From Pseudidiomarina marina (GTDB lineage: Bacteria > Pseudomonadota > Gammaproteobacteria > Enterobacterales > Alteromonadaceae), in the NCBI RefSeq assembly GCF_003987045.1, contig NZ_PIPZ01000002.1, forward strand, positions 372,001 to 436,000: DNA of 64,000 bases. The letters run 5' to 3'. The notes below the pieces were generated by a model that was not told the origin of the DNA, ran no database searches, and was given only the letters and a program-made list of their open reading frames with translations. This document shows positions 1-10,216 of this stretch, one piece after another (within the stretch, counting starts at the first letter, position 1; each line of letters begins with the position of its first letter). A program made the translations under genes and the position numbers.

Positions 1-1281
1 GACATTGAGCTTGCCGTATTCGTAACGCAAACCACCGCTGACGGTCAGGCCGTCCTGTTGATAGCGTAATTGTGCAAACGGTGCCCAATTATCGAAAGTT
101 GTTTCTGGAACCCACTTACGGTTGGTTTGCGCGAGCTCTTGGAAGGTGGTGTCACGCAAATAATCCACGCCCGCGCTCAAGTCAACGGGCAAGTCCGATA
201 ATGCAGGCCAGTTCATTGTTAGGCGCGAACCGAACTTGTTCGAATCGTTACGTGATTGATCGAAGATATCATCGCCGTAAGCCGGATCTTGGAATGTGGC
301 GTAGCGACCGCCACCGTATAGTGCTGAGAAATCTTGCAAGAACACTTGCCAGTTCAAATCAGCGCCTAATACCGACTTATTCTTGTAGGTTAACGTGGCA
401 GTGGTAACTTTGTTTTCAGCTGGATCACCTTCACTTGGCTGTTTCACAGAAATAGCGGCGATACCCTCAGCACGGTTGCCATCAACTGGCGAAAAATCGC
501 CGTTACCTTGCAAATTGAAGTGGTTCACCATCAATTCAACGTGCTGTTGGTCGTCGATGTTGTAACCAACTTTGGTGAATACATCGAAGCTTTCTGAATC
601 TTGAGTATCACCTTGGGTGACATCGGTGCCAATGAAGTCGCCGTTGCCGTCAACGTACATGCCGGTGCTGCGCAACTGTGCGCCAGCAACAACTTGCCAA
701 TCACCCGAGACATGACGCGTTAAATAGCCAGCCCGATAACTCAAGCCGTCGCTAAACTCTTCCGGCGAAGTTGTTAAACCGGCCACAATTTCTTGTTCTG
801 AACCGTCAGTTGCCGATTTGGTCACGATATTAATGATACCGCCGCTTGCTCCCATACCTTGGATGGCACTGGCACCGTGAATAATTTCGACGCGCTCAAT
901 CATCAGTGGATCAATGGTATAGCTTGCTCGCGAGCCATTACGCAATGGGTTTGACTGCGGTACACCATCAATTAGATAAAGTGGCTCGCGACCACGCAAG
1001 GTCTCACCTGCACTGGTGAGTTTTTGGCGCGATGGTGAAAATGCAGGAACTAAATTACCAAGTACATCGGACAACGAGTCGGCAACAGCTAGTTGTTCGC
1101 GAATTTCATCACCGTCAATCACCGAAACCGTTGCAGCGATGCTACTGGCTGGTTGCGAGGTACGGGTAGCAGAAACTTGAATGATTTCATTCACGGTTGC
1201 CGAAGTGTCTTGTGCGAAGACAACCTGTGGTGTGGTGATTAATGCTGCAGCTACAGCGATTGATAGAGCGTTAAGGCGCAT
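1..1281 (-). CDS. TonB-dependent outer-membrane receptor, probably iron/siderophore (3' part beyond window)
   Basis: The minus-strand frame is open from an ATG at 1281 to the window edge (427 codons), so the C-terminal barrel is missing. It begins with a signal peptide (about 23 residues, ending VVFAQD). The plug domain follows, with typical features around residues 30-150: SATRTSQPASSIAATVSVID, LRGREPLYLIDGVPQ, ERVEIIHGASAIQGMGASGG and INIVTK. Barrel strands follow. Family knowledge: such receptors import ferric siderophores or other large ligands using TonB energy. A Fur-box-like sequence lies 42 bases upstream of the start and favours iron, but the ligand cannot be read from the sequence. 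The start is chosen because the signal peptide begins right there. Confidence 0.92.
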   Translation of the reverse strand, partial: MRLNALSIAVAAALITTPQVVFAQDTSATVNEIIQVSATRTSQPASSIAATVSVIDGDEIREQLAVADSLSDVLGNLVPAFSPSRQKLTSAGETLRGREPLYLIDGVPQSNPLRNGSRASYTIDPLMIERVEIIHGASAIQGMGASGGIINIVTKSATDGSEQEIVAGLTTSPEEFSDGLSYRAGYLTRHVSGDWQVVAGAQLRSTGMYVDGNGDFIGTDVTQGDTQDSESFDVFTKVGYNIDDQQHVELMVNHFNLQGNGDFSPVDGNRAEGIAAISVKQPSEGDPAENKVTTATLTYKNKSVLGADLNWQVFLQDFSALYGGGRYATFQDPAYGDDIFDQSRNDSNKFGSRLTMNWPALSDLPVDLSAGVDYLRDTTFQELAQTNRKWVPETTFDNWAPFAQLRYQQDGLTVSGGLRYEYGKLNV

Positions 1282-1322
1282 GACTTCCCCCAAAAATAGA
1301 GCGACCTAAATGATTGTGCTAA

Positions 1323-1337
1323 TGATAACGATTCGCA
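1323..1337 (-). promoter_or_regulatory. Fur-box-like operator
   Basis: TGATAACGATTCGCA matches the 7-1-7 Fur consensus (TGATAAT-n-ATTATCA) at 11 of 14 arm positions. It lies between the TonB receptor start (minus strand) and the divergent antiporter gene. Fur repression of the receptor under iron-replete conditions is the natural inference. Confidence 0.55.
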
Positions 1338-1500
1338 TTTGAATTGCAATAGCACTAGGAGGTTTTATTGCTCAATGTCATAATTCGTGGGTAGAAATTG
1401 CATAAATCATGAAGCCTTGGCACTATTGCATCGTAATGCAAGGCAAGCTGTCACAGCATTTGTCACTAAAGCCGAACAATAACAACAAAAGGCCATTCTT

Positions 1501-2874
1501 ATGAGTTGGATGTCTGTTTTACCACCACTTGTCGCCATTTTGGTGGTATTTTGGCGAAAAGAAGTCATTGTCGCACTACTACTCGCCATTATGACGTCTG
1601 AATTATTGCTGACTGTGCAAGCAGGTGAATCAGTTTTACTCACCTTTACTGCCACTATTGAGCGTATTGTGGCCGTATTTGGCTCCGCCAGTAACACGCG
1701 CATTTTAGTATTTAGCCTAATGGTCGGCGCATTACTCGCGTATATCCGAGAATCCGGCGGCGTTGCTGCAACCGTCGAGGCGCTGCTTGCGCGCGGTTTA
1801 GGGAAAACCAAGCGTAGCGCCAGCCTGATGACAGTGTTTACCGGTGTGTTTGTATTTATTGAATCGAATTTGAGTGTGCTTACGGCAGGCATTTTATCAC
1901 GCGGATTGTTTGAAAAACTCGGCATGAGCCGCGCACGTTTGGCTTACCTTATTGATAGCACTAGTGCCCCCGTATGCATCTTGATTTTACTTAACGGTTG
2001 GGGGGCTTATGTGCTTGGCATGATTGAGCAACAGGGGTTGCCCGGCTCCTCAGTCAGTACGCTTTGGGCCACCATCCCATATAATTTTTACGCACTCGTT
2101 ACACTGAGCATCGTGTTTTATACGGCGTTTTCAGGCAAAGTATACGGGCCGATGCGCGCCGTTGAGCAGCAGCCGCAACCGCACCAAGACATTCCAGAAC
2201 ATGTGCCAAGCAACAGCAAAGCGCGCTATATGTTGGTGCCGCTGGCGGTGATGGTATTTGGCATGGTTGCCTTTATGTTTGGCACCGGTGACGGTGATAT
2301 TACCCAAGGTGATGGCTCAAAATCTGTGCTCTATGCAACCGCCTTGGCGTGCGTGGTAGCCTATATCATGTTGCTGATGAGCCGACGTAATAGTCACCAA
2401 CAGCTGGTGGATATCGGCTTTAAGGGCATGAGCGAATTATTACCTCTGGTGAGTATCGTCCTGCTCTCATTGGCACTTGGTAGCAGCCTGCGTGAGTTAG
2501 GTACCGGTATCTTTTTGGCAAACTTAGTCGGTGATTTCCTGCCGCTATACCTAATAGCCCCGATGCTGTTTTTAACTGGTGCATTAATATCGTTTACGAC
2601 CGGCACCTCGTGGGGAACGTTTGCAATTTTGATCCCTATTGCCGCGCCCATGATTATTGCGCTTGATTTACCAGCGCCGCTACTGTTGGCGGCGGTGCTA
2701 GGCGGTGGCGTTTTTGGTGACCACTGCTCGCCGATTTCAGACACCACGGCAGTATCGGCTCTGGCGTCTGGGTGTGACTTGCTCGAGCACGTACGCACGC
2801 AATTACCATATGCGCTAACTGCAGGTGCGGCGACACTTATTTTGTACGTTATTGCTAGTTTTATGATGATTTAA
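1501..2874 (+). CDS. Na+/H+ antiporter, NhaC family
   Basis: 457 residues, almost entirely membrane segments (about 10-12). A conserved NhaC-type motif, GDHCSPISDTT, sits at about residues 406-416. An earlier segment, ESNLSVLTAG, resembles the family's ion-path helix. Family role: exchange of cytoplasmic Na+ (or Li+) for H+ in the inner membrane, for pH and salt homeostasis. Some NhaC-like proteins exchange organic ions instead, so the substrate is not certain. Translation starts at the first ATG after the divergent receptor promoter. Alanine racemase follows 64 bases downstream on the same strand and may be cotranscribed. Confidence 0.85.
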   Translation: MSWMSVLPPLVAILVVFWRKEVIVALLLAIMTSELLLTVQAGESVLLTFTATIERIVAVFGSASNTRILVFSLMVGALLAYIRESGGVAATVEALLARGLGKTKRSASLMTVFTGVFVFIESNLSVLTAGILSRGLFEKLGMSRARLAYLIDSTSAPVCILILLNGWGAYVLGMIEQQGLPGSSVSTLWATIPYNFYALVTLSIVFYTAFSGKVYGPMRAVEQQPQPHQDIPEHVPSNSKARYMLVPLAVMVFGMVAFMFGTGDGDITQGDGSKSVLYATALACVVAYIMLLMSRRNSHQQLVDIGFKGMSELLPLVSIVLLSLALGSSLRELGTGIFLANLVGDFLPLYLIAPMLFLTGALISFTTGTSWGTFAILIPIAAPMIIALDLPAPLLLAAVLGGGVFGDHCSPISDTTAVSALASGCDLLEHVRTQLPYALTAGAATLILYVIASFMMI

Positions 2875-2938
2875 GGAAACGGTTGTATGTTGTATCACTG
2901 CGTGATTGAACTCAACGCGACAATATTAGGCGCTCTCC

Positions 2939-4048
2939 ATGGCTAATGGTGTGCACTTTCGCCCTACCCGCGCCGAGATCGATCGCGATGCCTTGCATCA
3001 TAATGCACGAATTGCACGTCAGCTTGCTGGCGATGCCCGCTTACTCGGTGTGATTAAAGCCGACGGTTATGGTCATGGTGTTCTGACTGTTGCTGAGGCG
3101 ATTAGTGAGCATGTGGATGCTTTTGCGGTCGCCTTTATTGATGAAGCTATTACCATTCGTAACGCTGGATTCCAACAGCCCATTGTTCTACTTGAGGGCT
3201 GTTTTAGTGATGCTGAATTGCCTGTTTGCGCACATCACAACTTTCAACCTGTGGTTCATCAACAACAGCAACTTGACGCTATTTTAATGGCTCGCTTAGT
3301 GCGTCCGTTGGCGGTTTGGCTCAAGGTTGATACCGGCATGCACCGACTCGGTTGGGCGCCGAATGAGGTACAACGTGTTCATGATGAATTAAAAGCCTCG
3401 CCGCAAGTAGGTAGTGTCACCTTAATGTCACATTTTGCCAATGCCGAGAAACATGTTCACCCATTAAACAACAAACAGTTAGAGTTGTTCGAAGATGTCT
3501 GCGCGCAAACCGAATCTCAACTCGACATGAGTCTTGCCACTTCGGCTGCTCTTGTGAGTTCAGCCATTGATATGTCGCAACATAACGGTCATTGGATACG
3601 CACCGGCATTTTGCTATACGGCGATAATCCAGTGGAAAAGGCAATGCCATTGCCGCAGCCATTAAAACCGGTCATGCGCCTCATTGCACCCGTCATTGCG
3701 ATACGTGATGTTGCTAAAGGTGAATCTGTTGGGTACGGAAGTACCTGGAAAGCCGAACGTCCAAGTCGCATCGCAACCATTGCAATTGGTTATGCCGATG
3801 GCTATCCACGCCACGCGAAAAACGGTACACCGGTAGTAATACGTGACCATGAAGTACCGCTCGCCGGCACAGTTTCCATGGATATGATTACCGTCGACGT
3901 GACGGACTTTGCAGAAATCACCGTAGGCGATGAAGCCGAGTTGTGGGGGCCTAACTTAAGCGTGGCGCGGGTAGCACAGCACGCCGGTACCATCAGCTAC
4001 GATTTACTCACTAATGTTTCAGCGCGCGTGCCGCGGGTAACTCGTTAA
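2939..4048 (+). CDS. alr: alanine racemase
   Basis: 369 residues, the usual length. The PLP lysine is K40 in [10 protein letters not shown] and the second catalytic base is Y266 in [17 protein letters not shown] marks the C-terminal beta domain. It interconverts L- and D-alanine for peptidoglycan. The start is fixed because an in-frame TAG lies only four codons upstream (2927-2929), although no good ribosome binding site is visible. Its stop shares the tetranucleotide TTAA with the stop of the convergent yqhA. Confidence 0.95.
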   Translation: MANGVHFRPTRAEIDRDALHHNARIARQLAGDARLLGVIKADGYGHGVLTVAEAISEHVDAFAVAFIDEAITIRNAGFQQPIVLLEGCFSDAELPVCAHHNFQPVVHQQQQLDAILMARLVRPLAVWLKVDTGMHRLGWAPNEVQRVHDELKASPQVGSVTLMSHFANAEKHVHPLNNKQLELFEDVCAQTESQLDMSLATSAALVSSAIDMSQHNGHWIRTGILLYGDNPVEKAMPLPQPLKPVMRLIAPVIAIRDVAKGESVGYGSTWKAERPSRIATIAIGYADGYPRHAKNGTPVVIRDHEVPLAGTVSMDMITVDVTDFAEITVGDEAELWGPNLSVARVAQHAGTISYDLLTNVSARVPRVTR

Positions 4049-4545
4049 AAGTCACCTTGTTTACGAGTTACTTTGTCTAAGTAACCCATTGCAAACGCCG
4101 AACCCACAAAAGTTAAGTGAATAATCACGTACCACTTGATGGTTTCGTGATCGATATTTTGTGCATTCATGAAAATTTTGAGTAAGTGAATGGAAGAAAT
4201 CGCAACGATTGAAGCCGCCACTTTGTTCTTCAAACCGCCTGAATCGATTTTACCTAACCAGGCCAACTTTTCCGTGTCGTTATTGATATTAAGCGTGGAG
4301 ACAAAGTTTTCGTAACCACTTAACATCACCATCACCAGTAAGCCACCGACCAATGCGATATCAATAAGCGTTAGAGTCAGAAGGATGAGATCGACTTCTT
4401 TGATTTCAAGAATGTTGGGAAATACATGCACAAGTTCTTGGAAGAACTTCACACCAAGAAGTAACACTGCGAGACTTAAACCCAGATAAATAGGCGCCAA
4501 TAACCAACGCAAATTGTACATCAGGTTTTCAATGAATCGTTCCAT
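4045..4545 (-). CDS. yqhA: UPF0114 inner-membrane protein YqhA
   Basis: The product matches E. coli YqhA nearly end to end as I remember it: [10 protein letters not shown] start, [58 protein letters not shown]. It has four membrane segments and 166 residues. An in-frame GTG at 4560 would add five residues, but the family starts at the ATG at 4545. Function is unknown in E. coli. It converges on alr with a 4-base stop overlap. Confidence 0.9.
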   Translation of the reverse strand: MERFIENLMYNLRWLLAPIYLGLSLAVLLLGVKFFQELVHVFPNILEIKEVDLILLTLTLIDIALVGGLLVMVMLSGYENFVSTLNINNDTEKLAWLGKIDSGGLKNKVAASIVAISSIHLLKIFMNAQNIDHETIKWYVIIHLTFVGSAFAMGYLDKVTRKQGDF

Positions 4546-4642
4546 GTTCTGCCCCGTCACTTAACTAATCAAAAAAAGTTGCGACATCATATCAAAAAAT
4601 ACAATGCCGCAACCATTTTGTTCACATGCTACTTTTTAAACG

Positions 4643-6718
4643 TTACTTCTTGTGATAAAGCTTGAACCACGCCAGCGTGTGTTCAATTTTCGCAATCATA
4701 TTTGATGGACGCGCGGTTACCCCGTGCGATGCATCCGGAACACGTACCATCGCGGTATCTACTTTGCGTAACTGCAATGCTTGGTAGAACTGCTCTATTT
4801 CAGACATCGGTACACGGCGATCATTTTCGCCACTGAACAGCATGACTGGCGTATTTACTTTACCCACCATCGATAACGGCGAACGCTTCCAATAATGGTC
4901 GTAGTCTTCCCACGGCATTGCCGGAAACTGGTTGGTGATTTGACCCAAATAGCTATCCGCTGTCAGTGTTTTACTAATCCAGTTAATCACTGGGTTCGTC
5001 GCTGCCGCAGCATTAAAGCGATCCGTGAGACCAACGGCATAGGCCGTTGCGATACCGCCCGCTGAACCACCCGCAATAAACAGGTTATTCGGATCAACCA
5101 TGCCCTTATCAATCAGCGCATCTATGCCCGACATATGGTCTGCGTGATCTCGCTCTGACGAGTAGAAACCATCCAGTTTCAGTGCATGTTCTGCACCGTA
5201 TGAAGTACTTCCGCGATAGTTGTTGTAGAAGACAATGTAACCTTCAGCAGCATAGCGTTGCTGTTCAGCAGCGAACATAGGGCTATAGGCTAAATGAGGG
5301 CCACCATGAATTTCTAACAATAACGGATACTTTTTGTTTGGATCGTAATCTGGCGGTGTAATATACCAGCCGTGAATTTCTGTGTCGTCGTAACTTGAAT
5401 TGTAGGTGAACTCATGCACTTTACCCAACTTACGATGGTCTAAAACATCATCGTTCAACGCCGTAAAGCTTTGTGGTTTTGCGCTACCGCGACGTGGAAT
5501 TTTAAACACTGCAACATCTGCTGGGCGATAGCTTGAGCCACGTGTGTAGGCAACTTTGTCACCATCGGCGGCAACTGAAAACATACCGCTCATGTACGGA
5601 CGACTTACCGAGACACCACCGACGTCATCCACCCACTCATTCTTGTTACCATTAATGCGAATTTCAGCGAGCTTGTAGCGACCGCGGTCCGCATATTGAA
5701 TAGCTAAGCGGTCATTACTGATCCACAGCGGGCTATCAATTGAGCGGTCGAAATCACTGAGCAGTTCGCGTTGCTCGTTGTCGTCAAGATCCATAATCCG
5801 TAGCTTGGTATTGTGGTATGGAATAGCTTCGTTACCGCGATGTAAAAATGCTAGTTGCTCGCCATTTGGTGAGGTTACCGGTGACCATTCACGCCCTGGC
5901 ATATCGGTGACTTGGGTCAACGCACCATCTTGCACGGCCACTTTCCACAAATCAGATTCATTGACTTGGTATTCCCAGTCGTCGTTCCGATTAGCGCTGA
6001 ATACGAGCGCCTTCCCGTTATCGACCCAGGCTAACGGCCCGTTGTGGCTATAAGCACCACTGGTTAGTTGACGCGCAGAACCGCCGTCACTAGGCACCAC
6101 GAAAATTTGGCTGTACGTATCTGGAAGTACGCCCGCACCGTCACGTTGATAATACGTGCGCTCTACAATGACTGGCGGCTTCGCCCACTTCGCACCTTTT
6201 GGCGCCTTTGGCTTTTTCACCGCTTTCGCATACTCAGTTTTTTCAGCCGCTACATTCATTAAAAATGCCAAGTGCTTACCATTTGGTGACCACGAAAACT
6301 GTCGTGGACTTTCGGTTACTTCAGTAATCGCACTCGAAGTTTTGGTGGCAACGTGATACACATGAATTTGGTTACGACCATCGCGGTTGGAACTAAACGC
6401 TAATTTTGAGCCATCCGGCGACCAGCTCGGATTACCGTACGAATGCTGGTCATCAAATAGCGGCGTATGTGACCCCGTTTCGGTATCCACCAACCATAAG
6501 GCACGCTTGGTGTTATCTTTCATGATGTCGAAACCATGACGCACGTACACCACATAACGTCCGTTTGGTGAAATTTGCACGTCATTGGCCCACTCCAATG
6601 CAAAAATATCTTCTGCCTGAAGTGTTTTAGGCGCTTCTTGCGCAGTTGCTGGCGCAACCATTAGCTGTGTCGTTAGTGCTGACAAACCCAGCACCACTGG
6701 AATGATAAATTGTCGCAT
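4643..6718 (-). CDS. secreted S9 family peptidase (acylaminoacyl/dipeptidyl peptidase type)
   Basis: 691 residues. A signal peptide of about 26 residues (ends APATAQE) precedes a WD40-like beta-propeller (repeats such as ISPNGRYVVYVRHG, WSPDGSKLAFSSNRDG). A C-terminal alpha/beta hydrolase follows from about residue 440. The triad is visible: Ser552 in GGSAGG, Asp in FSGENDRRVP, His in DASHGV. Family role: cleaves short peptides, removing N-terminal blocked residues or dipeptides; the exact specificity is not readable. It is probably periplasmic. One of four S9 peptidases in the window. Confidence 0.92.
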   Translation of the reverse strand: MRQFIIPVVLGLSALTTQLMVAPATAQEAPKTLQAEDIFALEWANDVQISPNGRYVVYVRHGFDIMKDNTKRALWLVDTETGSHTPLFDDQHSYGNPSWSPDGSKLAFSSNRDGRNQIHVYHVATKTSSAITEVTESPRQFSWSPNGKHLAFLMNVAAEKTEYAKAVKKPKAPKGAKWAKPPVIVERTYYQRDGAGVLPDTYSQIFVVPSDGGSARQLTSGAYSHNGPLAWVDNGKALVFSANRNDDWEYQVNESDLWKVAVQDGALTQVTDMPGREWSPVTSPNGEQLAFLHRGNEAIPYHNTKLRIMDLDDNEQRELLSDFDRSIDSPLWISNDRLAIQYADRGRYKLAEIRINGNKNEWVDDVGGVSVSRPYMSGMFSVAADGDKVAYTRGSSYRPADVAVFKIPRRGSAKPQSFTALNDDVLDHRKLGKVHEFTYNSSYDDTEIHGWYITPPDYDPNKKYPLLLEIHGGPHLAYSPMFAAEQQRYAAEGYIVFYNNYRGSTSYGAEHALKLDGFYSSERDHADHMSGIDALIDKGMVDPNNLFIAGGSAGGIATAYAVGLTDRFNAAAATNPVINWISKTLTADSYLGQITNQFPAMPWEDYDHYWKRSPLSMVGKVNTPVMLFSGENDRRVPMSEIEQFYQALQLRKVDTAMVRVPDASHGVTARPSNMIAKIEHTLAWFKLYHKK

Positions 6719-6891
6719 GGATGATCCTTTTTCGTTGTTCTAGTGAAGTTATTGGATTCAGACTAAAGCATTTTGCAGCGGTTGCGAGTAGAAATCCGAT
6801 TAGCTTGTATGTTCATGCGATAAATAACGCCTGTTCATTGAAGTGTTTTGACTACAATACATTTTAGTTTCTTAAGAAAAGGTAACCCTGT

Positions 6892-8274
6892 ATGCAACGT
6901 TACATTGTTCTTGTTTTCATGCTTTTCTTGGTGGTTGGAGTCAGTGCTTGCCAACCTCAATCCGAAGCGAATCCGCAAGCAGTTGAGCCAAGTGGTTATG
7001 CTTTTCATGGGGTGAGCGTTGTTGAGTTAACCCGCACGGATGGTTCGATTCGCAGCAATCAAACGGTTCTAGTTGAGGGGGACCGTATTACGGCGGTGGG
7101 TGATACAGCTAGTTTGTCCGTTCCTGAAAATTACCAACACATTGATGGTACAGGGAAGTATATACTTGCCGGCTTAGCGGAAATGCATGGGCACGTTCCG
7201 CCAGCGAGTGGCTTCGGACAATATCCTGACCGTTACCTCGATGATGTATTGTTTATGTATGTCGCCAACGGTGTGACAACCGTGCGCGGTATGCTCGGTT
7301 ACCCGCATCAACTGCAATTAAAACAAGATATCGCCGACGGTAAGCGTATTGGCCCAACGCTTTATTTAGCGGGCCCAAGCTTCAATGGCAATAGCATTGA
7401 ATCGCCAGAGCAGGCAACGCAGCGCGTCATTGATCAACGTGACGAAGGCTGGGATTTACTCAAAGTTCACCCGGGGTTAACACTGGCTGAATACCAAGCG
7501 ATGGCGAAAACGGCGCGCGATGCGAAGATGGATTTCGGTGGCCATGTGCCGACTGATGTTGGTTTAGAAGAAGCCTTAAAGGCTGGTCAACGCACAATTG
7601 ACCACCTTGACGGTTACCTTGAAGCCATTGATGCAACCAATCGAGCGGCGTCAAAATATGAGCTTGAGTATTTGGTTGCACTTTCCTTGCGCCATAACGT
7701 TGCAGTGGTGCCAACTCAAGCACTATGGGCAACCATTATCGGCGCTGCGGACAAAGAAGCCTTACGTGCTTATCCTGAGATTAACTATGTGCCACAACAA
7801 GTTCGTGATGGCTGGTTTGGTTATCTCACTGAGCCGACGCTTGGCTACTTCAATGAAGACAACGCCATGGTGCAGCAGCAAAATCGTCAACGCCTAATCA
7901 AAGCCCTGTATGACGGTGGTGTAACCATGATTTTTGGCACCGATGCACCCCAATTATTTAGTGTTCCGGGCTTTTCGGCCATGCATGAAATTCGCATGTT
8001 GCGTGACGCTGGCATTCCTACGGCAGGCATTCTGCATAGTGCAACGGTTGCTGCCGGTGAATATTTTGCCAACAAAGACAAATTCGGTGCTATTGCTGAG
8101 GGCCAGCGTGCCGATTTTATCTTGCTTAACGAGAACCCACTGATCACGCCGGAAACTCTTGCTGAGCATGCTGGAGTAATGGTGGCGGGGCAATGGCTAG
8201 ATCGAGAGACCATCGATGCGCGTTTAGCCGACATTGCAAAAGCTTACGCCGAATTAACCGAGACTGAGCAGTAA
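6892..8274 (+). CDS. amidohydrolase-family lipoprotein
   Basis: 460 residues. The lipobox VGVSAC puts the lipidated Cys at residue 20, so the protein is anchored on the periplasmic side. Amidohydrolase barrel landmarks: an N-terminal beta-sandwich, then EMHGH at the first metal site (Glu where most members have Asp), GGHVP, TIDHLDG and GTDAP. Substrate unknown; relatives include imidazolonepropionase-like and prolidase-like enzymes. A good ribosome site (AAGGTAA) precedes the ATG. The last 21 bases overlap the convergent yqaA-like gene. Confidence 0.85.
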   Translation: MQRYIVLVFMLFLVVGVSACQPQSEANPQAVEPSGYAFHGVSVVELTRTDGSIRSNQTVLVEGDRITAVGDTASLSVPENYQHIDGTGKYILAGLAEMHGHVPPASGFGQYPDRYLDDVLFMYVANGVTTVRGMLGYPHQLQLKQDIADGKRIGPTLYLAGPSFNGNSIESPEQATQRVIDQRDEGWDLLKVHPGLTLAEYQAMAKTARDAKMDFGGHVPTDVGLEEALKAGQRTIDHLDGYLEAIDATNRAASKYELEYLVALSLRHNVAVVPTQALWATIIGAADKEALRAYPEINYVPQQVRDGWFGYLTEPTLGYFNEDNAMVQQQNRQRLIKALYDGGVTMIFGTDAPQLFSVPGFSAMHEIRMLRDAGIPTAGILHSATVAAGEYFANKDKFGAIAEGQRADFILLNENPLITPETLAEHAGVMVAGQWLDRETIDARLADIAKAYAELTETEQ

Positions 8275-8673
8275 ACCAAGAATAACCGCATAACGTGCGG
8301 CTTTACCGATGGCGGTAAGCATAAAAAACACGCCAAAGTGAAGCCGCATAATGCCCGCAAACAAAGTGATAGGGTCACCCACCACGGGCAACCAAGCTAG
8401 TAGCAGGCTCCACTTCCCGTATTGCCCAAACCACTGTTGACCTTTCTCTAACTGCTTCGGTGATACCGGAAACCAACGTTGATGCTGCCAGTGCAACGCA
8501 TAGCGCCCAAGCCCATAGTTCACACATGAACCCAATGTATTCCCAAGTGTTGCCACCAACCACAACCACCCAACGGCATAACCTTGCGTTTGCAGTGTCA
8601 CCAGCAAAACTTCTGATGAGCCGGGTAACAGCGTGGCTGATAACAATGCGGCTATAAAAAGTGTGACGTACAT
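8254..8673 (-). CDS. yqaA: YqaA family membrane protein (SNARE-associated/DedA-like)
   Basis: 139 residues, matching E. coli YqaA in pattern: FIAALLSATLLPGSSEVLLV at the N-terminus, ATLGNTLGSCVNYGLGR, LLLAWLPVVGDPITLFAGIMR, GKAARYAVI. It has four hydrophobic segments. DedA-superfamily proteins are linked to lipid transport and envelope homeostasis, but YqaA itself is uncharacterised. The 3' end overlaps the convergent amidohydrolase gene by 21 bases. Confidence 0.88.
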   Translation of the reverse strand: MYVTLFIAALLSATLLPGSSEVLLVTLQTQGYAVGWLWLVATLGNTLGSCVNYGLGRYALHWQHQRWFPVSPKQLEKGQQWFGQYGKWSLLLAWLPVVGDPITLFAGIMRLHFGVFFMLTAIGKAARYAVILGLLLSLG

Positions 8674-8818
8674 GATGAATTCTCAGGTTTTATGCCATAC
8701 ATTTTGTATGGGCATGATTAGTTATTATCTTGCTCTGCAGCAGGTTATCGTTCGTAACGAGCTAAAATAACACCTATACTTATTTTGACTAAGGTACATA
8801 CTACCCATGAGGTGAACG

Positions 8819-10213
8819 ATGTTCGAAAGTTGGTTCTCACAGGCAGATGCGGTGTTGCTCGCCCGGTTTCAATTCGCATTCACCATTGCCTTTCATATTA
8901 TCTTCCCTGCCTTCACCATTGGTTTAGCCAGTTATCTGGCGGTACTCGAAGGCTTATTTCTAAAAACTCGTAACCCAGTGTACCAAAAGCTTTATCGTTA
9001 CTGGCTGAAAATCTTTGCTGTCGCGTTCGGCATGGGCGTGGTTTCAGGCATCGTCATGAGTTACCAATTTGGCACCAACTGGTCGGTGTTTTCCGATAAA
9101 GCCGGTCCCGTCATCGGTCCATTGATGGGCTACGAGGTTCTGACCGCTTTCTTCCTAGAAGCCGGTTTCTTGGGCGTCATGTTGTTCGGTATGAACAAAG
9201 TTGGTGAGCGCTTACACTACTTTGCAACTTTAATGGTGGCGGTAGGAACCGCTATCAGTGCGTTCTGGATTTTATCCGTGAATAGCTGGATGCAAACGCC
9301 TGCCGGCTTCACCATGAATGAACAAGGTCAATACGTTGTAACGAGCTGGCTTGAAGCGATATTTAATCCGTCGTTTCCGTATCGACTCGCGCACATGTTA
9401 TTAGCTGCTTACTTGACCACTGCGTTTGTGGTGGGCGCTGTCGGCGCTTGGCATTTGTTGAAAGACAAGAGCTCACAAGCGGCGCGTAAAATGTTCTCGA
9501 TGGCAATGTGGATGGCGTTAATTGTCGCACCACTGCAAGTATTCGTTGGCGACTTGCACGGATTGAACACCCAAGAGCATCAACCGGCCAAAGTCGCTGC
9601 CATGGAAGGGCACTTCAAATCGGAAGCCCGAGCACCACTGTATTTATTTGGCTGGCCAAACGAAGAAACCGCAGAAGTGGATTACGCGATTAAGATCCCC
9701 GGTCTCGCCAGCTTGATATTGAAGCACGACATTGATGCCACGGTGACTGGTTTAGACGCTTTTCCACGCGACGAATGGCCTCCAGTTCCAATTGTATTTT
9801 GGTCGTTTCGAATCATGGTTGGCATTGGCGTGCTGATGGTGCTTATTGGCTTATGGTCAGGATATTTGCGTTTGCGCAAACAACTCTATGAATCGCGCCC
9901 GATTCATCGTGCCGCAGTTCTCATGGGACCACTTGGTTTCGTCGCGGTTATCGCTGGCTGGGTTGTTACCGAAGTCGGTCGTCAACCGTGGGTCATTCAA
10001 GGCTTGTTGCGCACCAATGATGCGGTATCCCCGATTGACGCGGTAGGTGTTGGCGCCAGCTTAGTGGCCTTTATTGTGGTGTACTTCTTAGTGTTTGGCG
10101 CAGGTACCGTTTACATTTTACGGAAAATGGCGGGCAGTCCTGAACACACTCACATCCCTGATTACGCGCGCGTGCCGATGGCCGCTGAACGTCTCTATCA
10201 CGAGGAGGACTAA
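8819..10213 (+). CDS. cydA: cytochrome bd-type quinol oxidase subunit I (CioA/CydA)
   Basis: 464 residues with nine membrane helices. Conserved landmarks: FQFAFTIAFHIIFPAFTIGL (haem-ligand His), MSYQFGTNWSVFSD, EAGFLGVMLFG, and the quinol-site region GRQPWVIQGLLRT. The length is well short of E. coli CydA (522), consistent with a short Q-loop. This is typical of the cyanide-insensitive oxidase (CioA) branch; branch assignment is inference. It oxidises ubiquinol and reduces O2 to water. First gene of a three-gene operon; subunit II begins four bases after its stop. Confidence 0.93.
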   Translation: MFESWFSQADAVLLARFQFAFTIAFHIIFPAFTIGLASYLAVLEGLFLKTRNPVYQKLYRYWLKIFAVAFGMGVVSGIVMSYQFGTNWSVFSDKAGPVIGPLMGYEVLTAFFLEAGFLGVMLFGMNKVGERLHYFATLMVAVGTAISAFWILSVNSWMQTPAGFTMNEQGQYVVTSWLEAIFNPSFPYRLAHMLLAAYLTTAFVVGAVGAWHLLKDKSSQAARKMFSMAMWMALIVAPLQVFVGDLHGLNTQEHQPAKVAAMEGHFKSEARAPLYLFGWPNEETAEVDYAIKIPGLASLILKHDIDATVTGLDAFPRDEWPPVPIVFWSFRIMVGIGVLMVLIGLWSGYLRLRKQLYESRPIHRAAVLMGPLGFVAVIAGWVVTEVGRQPWVIQGLLRTNDAVSPIDAVGVGASLVAFIVVYFLVFGAGTVYILRKMAGSPEHTHIPDYARVPMAAERLYHEED

Positions 10214-10216
10214 GCC

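Noticed and set aside
72-407. Open frame of 111 codons on the plus strand
   Set aside because: It is antisense to the TonB receptor, whose frame shows clear family motifs throughout.
1407-1925. Minus-strand frame of 172 codons opposite the antiporter
   Set aside because: Composition is typical of an antisense shadow of membrane helices, and the plus-strand gene carries the NhaC motif.
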